A stretch of DNA of 64,000 nucleotides from Tamarix chinensis (taxonomy: Eukaryota; Streptophyta; Magnoliopsida; Caryophyllales; Tamaricaceae), in contig CM060177.1 of NCBI GenBank assembly GCA_030549775.1, forward strand, positions 95,166,236 to 95,230,235, in the 5' to 3' direction. Below, in pieces: positions 1 through 11,105 of the stretch (positions within the stretch are counted from its first letter, which is position 1; every line of letters begins with the position of its first letter). The translations under genes and the position numbers were made by a program. Below the pieces are notes generated by a model, which worked only from the letters and a program-made list of their open reading frames with translations, was not told the DNA's origin and ran no database searches.

Positions 1-389
1 GTTTCTCCGAGTCATTCAATAACTTCTCAAACATTTTTGGACAATCCCAAACACTTTCCTCAACCTTTTGAATCATCTCCTCTAACGAATGTCCCTCATA
101 GTTATCAAATGATGATCCACTACTATCCCTCCCAACATCATCATTTTCATATTTAGACTTTGTTTCCCCATGCCATATCCAAAAAGTTTAACTTGTATCA
201 ATTCCATACACAAATAAATGATCTCTCAAATCATTAGCGTTGACACGCTGAATATAAGCACACTTCAAACAAGGACAGACTATTCTACTAGAGTCCCGAG
301 CATGTTCAACTACAAACTTTGATGAAAAACTCCACTCCTTCGTTATATTCTCTAAACAGACGATTTGCAGACAACCATTTCCGATCCAT
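1..389 (-). pseudogene. TNP2-type transposase, N-terminal (transposase-associated) domain, partial
   Basis: Read on the minus strand from an ATG at 387-389, the frame begins MDRKWLSANR and continues with segments such as CPCLKCAYIQ, NDLRDHLFVYGID and FWIWHGET. This is the pattern of the plant transposase-associated domain that starts CACTA TNP2 proteins: a conserved W, a CPC-x-K-C zinc-like motif and an HGE block. The reading needs a one-base frame change near 325-335, and an in-frame stop falls just before the FWIWHGE block. This copy is therefore probably inactive, although it keeps the start codon that element C has lost. The rest of the gene lies left of the window. Identification of the family is firm; exact intron and frame structure cannot be settled here. 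Confidence 0.8.
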
Positions 390-512
390 ATTATTTGAAT
401 CTAGATATATCCTACATGAAAGTAATTATTAAAAATCAATTGAATTATAAGTATAATAATTTTCAAATCACTCTTGCTTAGAAAGAATTAATCTCAAATG
501 TATCATGCATGC

Positions 513-515
<3 letters not shown>

Positions 516-585
<70 letters not shown>
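516..585. repeat. (CT)n(AT)n compound microsatellite
   Basis: CT dinucleotides run from about 516 to 546 and pass directly into AT dinucleotides to 585. Confidence 0.95.
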
Positions 586-586
<1 letters not shown>

Positions 587-1106
587 GAATCATGCTAACA
601 AGTTTCCAAAATTATATTAATGCTGATCAATGAAACTCCTCATACTTACAAATAGTTCATTATATATATATGCATACATACAAACATAGCAAAATATTAT
701 ACAATTAATAGTTTAATTTACAAAAGATATGCATACTACATGATTTAAGCAATAGCAGCATGATACATTTGAGTCCGTCGATCTCTATGTAGCGCCATAT
801 GAAAATACAGTGGAGGGTATGTCATCTGATCACTACCTACAAATGAGAACCACTAAATCTTATCATCAAGGTTGTTCTCGATATTAAAAGGATCTAAATT
901 ACAGAATATGTAAACTGATCTTCAACTAGCTAGACAAATCATAAATATATTCTACCAGATCATAACCAACTATGTAAACCTAACAACATCAAACTATTTA
1001 AAATAAGGACATAATCTTTAGTTATATATTTAACAAACTTGCTAAACATCAAACTATCATCAAATTATCAACCTACGCATAGTAAAATCAAGTAGATATT
1101 AATAAG

Positions 1107-1109
<3 letters not shown>

Positions 1110-1150
<41 letters not shown>

Positions 1151-1203
1151 AATCTAATAAATCCTATATGATTAATTATTATTATTATTATTATTATTAT
1201 TAT
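1110..1203. repeat. (TA)n and (ATT)n microsatellites
   Basis: A TA dinucleotide run occupies about 1110-1146. An ATT trinucleotide run occupies about 1171-1203. Confidence 0.93.
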
Positions 1204-1346
1204 ACACAATTATTCATCTCTATTTAATTTTTATCGATCACAACACCGATGCCCAACCAACCTCCTCAACTTTTCCCCATGCACAATACCCTTATCCTTA
1301 GGATTTTTCCTTATAGCCCTAGTTTATATTTAGTATAATAAACGAT

Positions 1347-1519
1347 AAACCTTAACCCTAACCCTCCCCCTCCCCTCCCCCTAACCCTAACAATAATTAA
1401 CCCTAATAAAATATAATAAAAAATAACACTAAACCTCATAAGATAACGATCCTAAACCTATAGCTAACCCTAACCCTAACACTAACCCTCCCCCTAACCC
1501 CAACCCTAACCCTAACCAC
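1347..1519. repeat. Interstitial telomere-like (CCCTAA)n tract
   Basis: Repeated CCCTAA hexamers mixed with CCCCTCCC variants occur at about 1347-1400 and 1465-1519, separated by AT-rich sequence. The unit is the 6-base TTAGGG type rather than the usual plant 7-base TTTAGGG. It lies inside CACTA element A, so it is not a chromosome end. Confidence 0.8.
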
Positions 1520-2254
1520 AATTATTTAAGATTATATATACACATCTTATATATAAATATATTATAAATATATATACATATAATAGAACACATATAAACA
1601 CACATTTTACGGAAAAGCAAACATACATGTCTTACAAAATATATATTAAGAAAATCATATAAATACACATGATCATCTTCATATATAATAATGTGAGTGC
1701 TAAAAAAATATATACACCTTAATTTTATACTTAGAACGTACATATCTTATGATAATAATATATAATTTAGGCTTGTGGATTCTCTTAAAATAATAATACA
1801 TTTTTTATAAAATAGATTATAAACACATTTATATATATATATACATATATATTAAGGTCTCGGCCGGCCACAATAAAAAAAGGCCACAACAAAAATTTTC
1901 ACCAACACATCAAACGACAGATTTTCGAACAACACAGCAAACACAACCTCTTTTGTACAACATGCTTGCTTTTATATATATATATACATATCAGTAGAGA
2001 CAAATTAAGCAATGAAGGAAGAACAACACATACGTAAAGGGAGCGACGATGTACAGGATGAGAACGGCAACGACGAAGGTACAAATGCTGGCTACATTCG
2101 CAAGAATGGCAGAGGGGTGGTGGAGAGATGGCGGTGCGACGGTTTCCCTTAATTCAAAGGAGCCAGAGCGGTGGTGCAAGGGTTCGCAAGAGAAAGAGAG
2201 TACCAGAGGAAGCGGCAGAGTCTGAAATTTTTGGCAGGAAACAAAAGAGAACGA

Positions 2255-2501
2255 AATAAAAGGAGATTTTAATAACGGTTCCTATAAGAACCGTTATAAA
2301 AACCTTTCCAATTTTAACAACGGTTCTTGTTTGAACCGTTATTAAAATTCTCATGCAAAATTTTACCTTGCACTTGTAATAACGGTTATTATGTAAAACC
2401 GTTATTAAAAATTCCTGCGCATTAATTTTCACGGATTTGACGGCGGTTTTTGAACCACCGTTGTTAATGTCCTGTTATTAATTTCTGTTTCTGTAGTAGT
2501 G
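2255..2501 (-). repeat. CACTA A subterminal inverted repeats and terminal inverted repeat
   Basis: Several copies of AATAACGGTT and its complement AACCGTTATTAAAA alternate here, able to form hairpins. They end in the terminal motif CTGTAGTAGTG at 2491-2501. In CACTA elements such subterminal repeats are the binding sites of the element's own TNPA-type protein. That function is inferred from the family. Confidence 0.85.
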
Positions 2502-3483
2502 ACATAGTGCATTGGTTGATTTGTTTAGCGGCTTGGTTCTCTTTAATTACTTCTCAAATTTTATTGCTGGTTTTACCAAGTCTTCAAATAACTCATAAGG
2601 GCGCACCTCCACCTTCTCTCTAATATTCATATTTAGACCTCCAATAAATCTAGCACATCTTTGCTTTTCTCTTTCTTAAACATCACAAATAATAGATAAT
2701 CTTTCAAACACTCTAATGTAATCCTCCACTCCAAGCAACCCTTGTCTCAATGTAGTCATTTTAATGAAATTCACTTGCTCATATTCTCAAGGCACAAATT
2801 TTCTTCTCAAATGCTTTTTAAATTTCTCCCATAATCATATTTTGATTTTTCCTCTCTCTTCCTTATCCTCTTAAAATTGCCATACTATACTTTAGTAAAC
2901 TTCTTAAATTTCAATATGGCAATTCGACATCTTTCTCATCATCAAGCTCCTTATAATCAAAGATAGATTCAACAATTTGTAACCATTCAAGAAAATATTC
3001 CAGATTAAGATACCTTCAAAATTAATTAAGTTAAATTAAATCCCCTTCTTCACATCATCATATGATTTCCTTGAAGTTTCATAAGCTCATGCATAGTTTC
3101 CCGCACTCTTTTCTTGTCCTTCATCCATTTAAGCATGTGTTTCCCTTCTACGATTTTCTTCTACTTGATATCATCGGTTTTTATGTTAGACATATCATCC
3201 TTGGGATTATGATGCTTCCATCCTAACCATATTTAGCTTAACTTCCTTTATCTCCTCCACAAATTCCTTGAGAACATCCCTAAAATGTTTTCATTGGCTC
3301 GCCATGCCTTCTTTACACCCACGAATGGTGTGCTTTTAAAAATTTTCTCTCATGTCAACCAAAGTCAAATCTTGGCACCTTCTTGATGATTTCTTACAAT
3401 AATCTTGAAGTAGGAACTCAGTTTTGAAAGAAAATTAGATGAAAAAATTGGATATTAATCAAGTAACACTACACCACAACCTA
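2502..3483 (-). pseudogene. Ty3/gypsy gag remnant, 5' part, interrupted by CACTA A
   Basis: On the minus strand, just after a primer binding site, fragments typical of plant gypsy gag can be read: EWLQIVESIFDYKELDDEK (about 3000-2940), and near the break RFIGGLNMNIREKVEVRPYE followed by a lysine-rich stretch. Stops and frame changes are frequent. The same order of gag motifs occurs in gypsy-2 at 27.5-28.4 kb, so this is a second copy of that family. The reading stops abruptly at the CACTA terminus at 2501. The remaining gag and pol must lie beyond element A, outside the window. Confidence 0.75.
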
Positions 3484-3496
3484 GGCTCGGATACCA
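3484..3496 (-). other. Primer binding site (initiator tRNA-Met type)
   Basis: On the minus strand this reads TGGTATCCGAGCC, one mismatch from the plant tRNA-iMet complement TGGTATCAGAGCC. It lies five bases inside the LTR end at 3501, as expected for minus-strand DNA priming. Confidence 0.8.
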
Positions 3497-3500
3497 ACAT

Positions 3501-4416
3501 TAAAGTGTGTGGGAATATGTACTTATGGTTTGGGTGTTATTATTGTTCAGTCAATGTTTTAAAAGGATTACGATGATTCAAAAGTGATAAAAATATGATG
3601 ATGATGGTTCGACAAAGAAGAGATAATTGTGATAATGGTTTAATGATGAAGGATTTAGAATGTTTTCGTTCATGGGATAAGGTTAGGGTTTACGATTAGG
3701 GTTTAAGATGAATGTTGAAGATGATGATGATGGTGATTATATATGGCATTTAGGGTTTTGAATGGCATGGGTTTGTGGCAGGTTTGAAGGATAGGTCTTA
3801 ATATCTAATTCAAAAAAAAAAGAGATTAAGGATTTCAATAATAATCACTCACACAGAATTGATTAATATTAAGAAGAACTCACATAGATTTCAATTAAGC
3901 AAATCTTGCAATTTCATCAATTTTTTATCTCTTTGTGTCATGTACTTCCTATGGTTTTAATAAGAATTAGACCTCCTTAATATTAAAAAATAATCCTCCT
4001 AAAAATATAATAATAATTGACACAAAAAGCATGAGCCTGGTCTCTACACTAAACACACTCAAAAGATAGAATAAGATAACTTTAAAAGATATAATTAAGC
4101 TACTATTTTTTACGAATAAACTTTCTTATCTTTTTAACAATTATGAACATGATAATACTCCTTATTATACATCCAAATTATTGATTAAATTCCCATAATG
4201 TAGAAATCACATTCAACCCTTTCATACAATATATCTTTTCCCTCCATGCACGCCATGCACACACCTCCATCACTAGTGACTTATTTTGGAAGTTTTATTC
4301 ATAACTAGCAATGTAGTCATCCATTTCCTTCAAATTTATAAAGGATCCTCTATAAATAGAGGATAATAGGTTCCATAATAATAAATGCTAAGTCTTGACC
4401 ATTTTCTCTTGCATCA
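3501..4416 (-). mobile_element. 5' LTR, gypsy-2 family, minus strand
   Basis: The LTR starts on the minus strand at 4416 with TGATGCAAGAGAAAA and ends near 3501 after a CCCACACACTT block adjoining the primer binding site. It matches the LTRs of gypsy-2 (23850-24846 and 28485-29512) over most of its length, including the GGTTCCATAATTAT-like segment at the start and GGTTAGGGTTT motifs in the second half. The LTR end is mutated (the expected CATCA reads CTTTA). Its partner 3' LTR lies outside the window. Confidence 0.82.
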
Positions 4417-5352
4417 CTTTCCCTAGAAGTTGTATTATGTTATTATTCCACTAGTAAAATAGTGGGATCATGTACTCAAATAAACCAAAAAACTAGATGA
4501 TAATAACCTATGGTAAGTCACTAATTAGTAATACAATATCACATGGGTTAGAACTTGTTGTACCTTGATTACTAATCCATGAGTGTGAATAGTGGTTAGG
4601 AGCATTCGGCCTTAGAGTTGTACTTTAATTACCAATCAACTTGTAAGAATAGTACCTAGGAGCGTCCTATCCTTGAAGTTGTACTTGATTACTGTTCCAT
4701 AAGTTGAGAAAAGTAGGAGCTTTGAACCTAAACTGAAAAAAATTATGAGATGATTATCATTCCACTAATATCTTATGTTTAAAAAATATTAAATAAGTCG
4801 ATACAATTAACTTATGCAAGTTCTATCTCATATCATGGTGTTATTAATTTATATGACCTTCTCGAATGTATTATTTTCTTACTCGGTATGTAGTGTACTA
4901 ATCACCCTTGTTATGGGTCCTAATCCATCCCACGATCAGAGACTCCTTTTGAGTTTGTGCAGGGAAATATGAACTCACTAGATGACTTTGTAGGGTGTGA
5001 TGCTCTGATTGCGGTAGAATGATATACTTATGACTGTGACCGGGGACCAAAGAGTTGCGTTATCCAATTTTCATTTTTAAATTGTTTTCTCCTTGTTATT
5101 TTCATCTCAAAATTTATTTATGTGTTTTAGCTCTACTTTTAAAATTAGGACCTAAATCTTATTTATGATATAGATTGTACTTGTTCTATATTTATCATGG
5201 TTTGTGTTCTGTTTTACCTTTTCCTTATAGTTGGTATAAGGATGGTCTATAGTCATACTTATACCGATTAAGGTAGTAACATTCCCTCCTTTATTTTTGA
5301 ATGTTTCTTTTTCTTAAACAAAATCTTACAGTAGTAAATTTTGGGAGTGTTT
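4417..5352 (+). repeat. Degenerate Tekay-type LTR, 3' part
   Basis: From about 4500 to 4730 there are diverged copies of a unit reading like ATTACTAATCCATGAG..AATAGTGGTTAGGAGCATT. These correspond to the CCGATCCACCGG units at 20.69-21.14 kb in the large solo LTR. At 5270-5352 the sequence GGTAGTAACATTCCCTCC leads to CAGTAGTAAATTTTGGGAGTGTT, which matches the end of that LTR at 21.72-21.82 kb. So this is the last kilobase of a related LTR on the plus strand, old and without coding sequence. Confidence 0.6.
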
Positions 5353-6430
5353 TATGTATGATATAAATTTGGGATTTGGAACCTGAGTCACTTTGTTTAA
5401 ACAAACTCCAGCTAACTTAATTGTAGTTTCTATTTCTTTGTGAATATTTACTAAAATATTTTAGAGTAATTTCATCAAGCATAATTTTGGTCTTCTAAAC
5501 ATAGAGGGTCTTATCACCTTCCCAGTGTTGGCTCCTAGTCCTTATGGGATGATAAATTTATTACTGCTCTGACTTTGAGCATGGACATGATTGGTCAGCC
5601 ACACTCATTCTTATGGCCCACATCTCAATTAGCTACAATAAATCCCATATTTATTATTTTGATTAATAAAAATTATTTCTATGGCTCACATAAAAAAACA
5701 TCAACAACAACAACAACACCCCTATCCCGACACTAACTAAGATATACCTCATGAAATTATTGGTTGTGGGTAGTTATTGCAAATGTCTTGTAAGGTCACC
5801 CATGCTTGAATTAATCCAATACAAGAAAATTTAATTATAAAGTACCTCAATGACATATTTCCATCAAAACATATGCATTTTTTTTATGAGAGTTCTTGTA
5901 TCAACTATTTTAATCAATAACAATTTTACATTACTTGTACTTGGTATTATAAACATTTTTACTTATATGTATAATTTTTTTATATGGTCATGCATTAGTT
6001 TATATAGTACGAAATTTGATCTATAGTTAAAATATCATATTTTCTTGTAGCTTTAATACATGTACATATATGTTTGTGTGTGTATATATATTATTTACTA
6101 TTCTATAATTAATAAGAACATTTAATTTAATTATTCCCCCTTTTATTGTAATCTTTTGATGGACCTAATGAGTGTAAGGGCAAACCAATATTGCACCTTT
6201 ATGAGCCCTTTTTAACTATTTTTCTCAATCTCCGACGTCACTTATTTATTAGATGATCTTATTGTATGGATAATGTCTTATCTACAAAACCTTTGTTTAT
6301 GTATCATATTTCTCTCACTTTTGTTTGATCCGACTCTTTTTGAGCCTTAGCACTTGACATAAGGAAGGTGATGAGACTGGAATTATGTTGAGTGTGGTGG
6401 TAACACCCACTATTTTATAATTATCCCTTC
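5353..6430. other. Gene-free AT-rich sequence
   Basis: No protein similarity, tRNA or clear repeat boundary is visible. It lies between two LTR fragments and is probably old transposon sequence. Confidence 0.5.
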
Positions 6431-6475
6431 TGCAAAAATGACAATTTCAAGTCATGATTTTGGGGGTGTTACAAT
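6431..6475 (-). repeat. LTR terminus of TGTAACACCCCC type
   Basis: On the minus strand, 6475 begins TGTAACACCCCCAAAATC, the start signature of Tekay-type LTRs. It cuts into the gypsy-2-family LTR remnant next to it (6476-6521). I could not place the other end of this insertion. Confidence 0.55.
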
Positions 6476-6521
6476 AATTAGTACCATAATTATGAAAGCC
6501 AATTCTTGACTGTTTGCTCCT
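6476..6521 (-). mobile_element. Gypsy-2 family LTR fragment (first 46 bases)
   Basis: On the minus strand it starts at 6521 with TGATGCAGGAGCAAAC and continues through the CATAATTATGG segment shared by the other family members, then breaks at the TGTAACACCCCC terminus. It directly follows the 3' end of a pol frame, so it is the beginning of a 3' LTR. Confidence 0.75.
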
Positions 6522-6645
6522 GCATCATTCTCCCCTTATTGATTTGAATTTGCCCTCAAATTAGCATTACCATAAAAAGGGCTAATATCTCCAACATTGA
6601 ATGTCCTTTATATTCCCTGTTGCATTTTTGCCCCATGGGGGTTGC
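6522..6645 (-). pseudogene. 3' end of gypsy pol with integrase deletion junction
   Basis: The minus-strand frame reads AKMQQGI, a stop, then RTFNVGDISPFYGNANLRA, a stop and GENDAG, which runs into the LTR at 6521. It matches the end of gypsy-2 pol (24.83-24.96 kb) codon by codon. That includes the joining of the integrase zinc-finger tail (KMQ) directly to the C-terminal TFNVGDISP block, with the integrase catalytic core missing in both. A polypurine run AAGGGGAGAA precedes the LTR. The fragment ends at about 6645, where purine-rich LTR sequence takes over. Confidence 0.72.
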
Positions 6646-7226
6646 TTGGTGTGTATGGGGTAGGAAGGGGAAGGTGAGGGAGACAGGAATCATGGGGAGA
6701 AAGGGGTAGTTTGGCTTAAAGGGAAAATAACCATAGGTGTGCTTTGGATTGCAAAAAAGGCTAATGCAAGCTGGGAAGGGATTTGATTGTGGTAGAGTCT
6801 TAGGAATGGGAAAGGGAAAGGGCACGTGAGGACAACGGATAAGTGTGTTTGGATAGAAAGGGAAAGGGATGGGTCAAACCAAGTTGGAATGAGAGATAAG
6901 AAAATGAAAAAATGAAGAAGAAAAAAAGGTAATGAAAATAAATTTAGGATTAGAATTAGAATTAGGTTTAGATTTAAATTAGGGTAAATTAATTTATCTA
7001 GATTTAGGGTACTTGATTAGAAATAATAAACTATGGTGAATTTTTTTTTGTGGTTTTAAATAAAAAGAAAAAATACAAAATAATAAGAATAAATTTATTT
7101 AAGAATTTATTTATATTTTTGGATGAAGGGTCAAAATAATTAATTAAGTTGATATTTAAGGGTTTTGTTTTTGAATAAAAGACTAAGCTCTCAAAAATAA
7201 GGGTTAAAATTTTTTTAGGTGTTATA
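6646..7226 (-). repeat. Tekay-type LTR fragment, 5' part
   Basis: Read on the minus strand it starts at 7226 with TATAACACCTAAAAA, a decayed TGTAACACC start, then AT-rich sequence, then a pyrimidine-rich stretch (about 6900-6650). This is the same order as in the large solo LTR at 17281-18790. Open frames inside it are low-complexity. Confidence 0.5.
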
Positions 7227-7807
7227 ATAGTCAACTATCTTACCATTTTTGTGAAATTGTTTGTGATATTGTGATAAGACCAATACACTAGCCTAGGTGG
7301 GTGGTTGACTCGTTATTTGAAAAAAAAAGTGTGATATTTTATGTTTGTGTTCGATCTTCTTATCCTTATTGACTTTTTTCCTTAGACCTTACTGTTAATT
7401 TTTATGTTAGTTTGGAATAGTTAATTAATAAATTGATAAAATGGAATAAATTGGTTAACTATTTCAGATATTGTTTACTGTTTTTCTTTAGTCCTTTCAT
7501 AGATTGACTTAATATGATCATTCTAACCTATCAATTGGCCTTTCATGTATTGGTGTTGTATATGACCCTTAGCAGTCAAGGTGGACTGTGTGAAAGTTTT
7601 TGAACATATTTTTGTGTATATCTTTACAATAACATGTTTCTCATTAATCACAATTGAATCTAATTAAATTACTTTATCTAATTAAATTACTTTATCTAAT
7701 ATTTCATATACATGGATATCTAAATTCATTCCATGTATTTCCCTAATTTAAAAAATGGATTTATATGATTTTTTTTTCCTGATAAATAACCTTTTTAGTT
7801 GAATTTT
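7227..7807. other. Gene-free AT-rich sequence
   Basis: Nothing recognisable lies between the LTR fragment and the left LTR of gypsy-1. Confidence 0.5.
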
Positions 7808-8632
7808 TGATGTGGGATCATTTCTTGAAAAATCTCAATCTTCTTCTTTTAATGATGGAGATCAAGAAGAATAAGCATACATGGTGATAGAATCAATTAT
7901 GCTTGAAAATTCATATACTTCTGAATTTTTGTCAAGTCATTCTTCTTGCAAGTATTGTATAAGTTTGCAAGAAATTTATGAAATTCATGATAGTTGAAGA
8001 TCTTCGAGGCACAAGGAAATGGTAGGAGATTACAAGATTATAAAGTGCAAGGAAGAACAAAGCAACAAGACTATAAAGTTTTATTACATATGATTACATC
8101 TATGTATAACTTGATTACATTGTGTAGTTTTGTTATTTTTGTTGTCTACTTTATAATTCTTATAATATTGTCATTGTAACTTTATTTGTAACCCATGAAC
8201 TGTGTATTAGAAATATTAATTCATTAATGAGGCACCTAATAGGATTCTTAATTAAAAGTCTTGTAAGGTTCCATGCCTATAAATACTTATACTCAAGGGT
8301 TTTGACACATTGAATCATCATTTCAAATTTTATGAAAAGTTAATTAAGACTTTGGGAGAGAGATACATAAGGGTGTTTCTTCTTCTTATTCTTCTCTTCT
8401 CCTTTATCAAGTGTGTATTGAGAAGTATCAAGGTTAATCGAGTGAGTTACAGAAAGTTCTCATTAGAAGAATTAGATATTAGATTATATCTACTCAAGTG
8501 TTATCACAATTTTGAGCAACTAAAGCCTAAACAATAGAAGCGTAGTGTTTGGTTTCTAGTTTTGTATTTGTTTGAACCTTCAAAAAAGGTCATGAAGTGT
8601 TGTAGAAGATTTATAGATAATCTTCTGCATCA
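7808..8632 (+). repeat. Left (5') LTR of gypsy-1
   Basis: It starts TGATGTGGGATCA and ends CTGCATCA, followed after four bases by the primer binding site. It aligns along its length with 12869-13642, e.g. TCAAGTCATTCTTCTTGCA, TGCCTATAAATACTT and TTATCAAGTGTGTATTGAG in both. Its first 200 bases also keep the frame that encodes the pol C-terminus in the right LTR. Confidence 0.88.
8277..8285 (+). promoter_or_regulatory. LTR TATA box
   Basis: CTATAAATA lies inside a well-conserved block of both LTRs (the partner is 13329-13337) and is the likely U3 core promoter of the element. Confidence 0.6.
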
Positions 8633-8636
8633 AAAT

Positions 8637-8652
8637 TTGTATCAAAGGCACC
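8637..8652 (+). other. Primer binding site of gypsy-1
   Basis: TTGTATCAAAGGCACC resembles the initiator tRNA-Met complement (TGGTATCAGAGCACC type), with a few mismatches. It lies four bases after the LTR end. Confidence 0.7.
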
Positions 8653-9498
8653 GTGAAGTTGAAGTTAAAGAAGTGCAAAAAGCAACCAAGGTTTGACAAT
8701 TTTCATCACCATACTTGGAATTCAAGTAAGTCTCTTGAATAATCTTAGTAGTGTCTTGTGAATATTTTGGGTTTCTTGTTTTGTCATGTGAAGACTTGTA
8801 TTTGCACATAATTCTACAAGAATCTTGCATGATTCTTATATGTTATTGCATGATAGATTTGACATTAGGTAGTAATCTTTGGTTGAATTTGTGTGCAATA
8901 TTAATTCCAACGTGTACTTTTTATGAGTAGAATGTGCGTTCTTTGAATCTTTTTATCTAGAATCTTGCATGTTTAGGTGATGTTTTATGCTGATGGGACA
9001 CAATTGGTGGTCCTATATTGTGGTGAAAGTTACAAAGCATAAACATTGAAAGACATATTAATGTTTTAGTGTTAAATAGAACCAATATTTTTGTGCATGT
9101 ATTTTTAAATGATTCATGTGTATTTGTGTAAGAATAATAAAGCATGAGGTGATATTATCATGTGGAATGAATTCATATTGAATTATTGTTTGTTTTTAGA
9201 TGAAGTGTGATTTAAATATTCCAATACACATGATGATGTTTCGAATGAATGAATATGGTTTTCAAGCAAATTTGCATGGTTTTGCGATAATAGTTTTGCA
9301 GGTGTGATTTCATGTGTGTCTTTTCTTTTTGTGTGTTTTGATTTATAGTTCAATTGATTATTGTGTTTTATAAGTCACTGAACTCTAAATTGTTACACAA
9401 GAACTAACTAAAGAAACCTAAAGTGTAGGTTAGGGAATACAGTTTTAACCCATTAAAACAAAGTGGAACTTGAGCGATTGTGATAGAAATAATTAATT
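8653..9498 (+). other. Untranslated leader of gypsy-1
   Basis: No coding signal lies between the primer binding site and the gag start. Sequence is AT-rich with no repeats. Confidence 0.55.
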
Positions 9499-10303
9499 AT
9501 GGAGGGGGAAAATTTTCAAGTAATATATCAAGCCATTTAAAAAATTTCTAATAACTTGGATGCCACTAATGCACAACTTAGAAAATTATCAGTTATACAA
9601 ACACAAATCTAAAAATTAGAGTCTAGGTTAGCCAAATAAGACTTGATCCAAAATTTCCAAGAGCATAGAGAATTATATGGAGATAAGTCTGGCCATGCTA
9701 TATGGTGAAATAATCCAGTTAAAGGGAATAATTTTAATTCAAGAATAGAACACGAAAAATAGTCTATAGGGAGTGGAGGTAGTAGGAAGTTCCATGACCA
9801 TTAACTTAAGTATAAGGAAACGGAGGATAAGGGCATCAAGTTTGATCTCCTCGACTTTGATGGTAAGCGAGATGTAGATTCATTTGTTGAAGTGTTTTAT
9901 GAGGTGGAAGATATTTTTGAATTTACGAATTATCAAGATGAATAAAATTGCAAACTAGAAACTATTAAATTTAAGAATTTTGCTAGAATTTTGGTACAAT
10001 AATCTAAAGAGTACTAGGGAACGAGAAAGAAAATCAAAAATTAAGTCTTGTGAAAAAAATAAGAAACATCTAAGAAGAAAATTTATTCCTAAAGATTATG
10101 AACAAGATAATTACATCAAATTAACTACGCTTAAGAAAGGACTACTAAGTGTCGAGGAGTATGTTAGGGAATTTGAGAGGTTGGAAATAGTGTTTAATAT
10201 CCATAAAATGAAGGAACAAAGTTGTCCTAGATTCTTAGAAGGCCTTAGCATGATGATTCAAAATAAGGTGGAAAATTGTCATTATGATTCCTTAATTAGA
10301 TAA
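9499..10303 (+). pseudogene. gypsy-1 gag remnant
   Basis: An ATG at 9499 opens a frame reading MEGENFQVIYQAI and then a stop, with further stops before FDLLDFDGKRDVDSFVEVFY (about 9840-9900), the plant gag D-F-x-G-x-x-D block. After a frame change near 9970 it continues as LEFWYNNLKSTRERERKSKI, RRKFIPKDYEQDNYIKL, SVEEYVREFERL and RFLEGLSMMIQNKVE, which is the retrotransposon gag core in the usual order. It ends at a stop at 10301-10303, and the next bases already encode the protease-RT linker. The gag C-terminus, CCHC zinc knuckle and protease have therefore been deleted. Confidence 0.85.
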
Positions 10304-11105
10304 ACTCCTTGAATATTATCACGGTGTTTTTCCTAATGAAATACCACTTAGATTGCTACCTAAGATAGGGATAGAACATGCCATAGATTTACTTTCTAGT
10401 GTGCCCTTACTTGATAGGCCCATATATAGATGTAATCTAGAGGAGGCTAAGGAGTAAGAAAAATAAATCCAAGAGCTTGTAAAGAAAAGCTATGTGAGGG
10501 AAAACAAGAGTCTCTGTTGTGTGCTTACATTACTAGTCCCTAAAAAGGATGGTACATGGGGCATGTGCATCGAATCAAGTGTTGTTAACAACATCACTAT
10601 TAAATATCAATTTCTGATGCCAAGGCTAGATGAAATGCTAGATGAGTTATATGGGGCATAGGTATTCTCTAAGATTGATCTAAGAAGTGGATATCATTAG
10701 ATGAGGATTATAGAAGGGGATGACTTTCAAACTACATTCAAGACTACGTATGGTCTTTATGGGTTTTTGGTAATACCTTTTGGCTTAGGTAATGCATGAA
10801 TCTCATTCATAAGACTAATAAATGAAGTGCTTAAACCTTTTCTTGATGTTTACATCATAGTATACTTAGATGATATACTTGTGTACAGTCGAGAAAAAAA
10901 ATGATCATCTAATTCATCTTAGGAAATTATTTGATAAACTAAGGGAGACTAAACTATATGGAAAAATGAAAAATTGTGAATTTGTGCTTTCAATTATAGT
11001 TTTCCTTAGGTACATAGTGAGTACCAAAGTATTAAATTTGATCCCACTAAAATTGAGGCTATTAAGAGTTGGCCGACACCTAAGGATATTCATGAAGTGA
11101 GGAGT
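10304..11105 (+). pseudogene. gypsy-1 reverse transcriptase remnant
   Basis: The reading begins with the linker LLEYYHGVFPNEIP and IGIEHAIDLL, then NLEEAKE. Reverse transcriptase motifs follow in order: VPKKDGTWGMCI, NNITIKYQFLMPRLDEML, VFSKIDLRSGYH, TTFKTTYGLYGFLVIPFG and YLDDILVYS (about 10863-10890). The catalytic YLDD motif is intact here, unlike in gypsy-2 and gypsy-3. Several in-frame stops (for example before VFSKIDL and after SGYH) and a frame change after LVYSREKK destroy the protein. The domain ends with KIEAIKSWPTPKDIHEV, which leads to the RNase H linker. Confidence 0.9.

Larger units (their letters stand above)
390..2254. other. CACTA element A, 5' non-coding region
   Basis: About 1.9 kb between the transposase start and the subterminal repeats. 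It is AT-rich, with microsatellites and a telomere-like block (listed separately). The small open frames here are AT-rich and unrelated to known proteins. It corresponds to the upstream leader of the transposase gene, as in element C at 45.75-46.9 kb. Confidence 0.6.
1..2501 (-). mobile_element. CACTA (En/Spm) element A, right part, truncated by the window start
   Basis: The element ends at 2501. Read on the minus strand, the terminus is CACTACTACAGAAACAG, the classic CACTA inverted-repeat form. Immediately inside (2255-2490) are inverted subterminal repeats built on AATAACGGTT. The transposase reading frame starts at 389 and runs leftward off the window, so the element is oriented on the minus strand and its left end lies outside. 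The sequence next to 2501 is the gag region of a minus-strand gypsy element, so the CACTA appears to have jumped into that gag. The sequence resembles element C at 37.6-47.5 kb in both transposase and subterminal repeats, so they belong to one family. Confidence 0.88.

Noticed and set aside
1347..1519. True telomere or subtelomere
   Set aside because: The tract is short, degenerate and inside a CACTA element, with transposons on both sides.
6556..6825. 89-codon minus-strand frame as a host gene
   Set aside because: Part of it is a wrong-phase reading of the pol 3' end and the rest is LTR pyrimidine-rich sequence.
8310..8537. 75-codon frame beginning MNHHFKFYEKLIK
   Set aside because: It lies in the R/U5 part of the gypsy-1 LTR, and the other LTR has stops and indels there.
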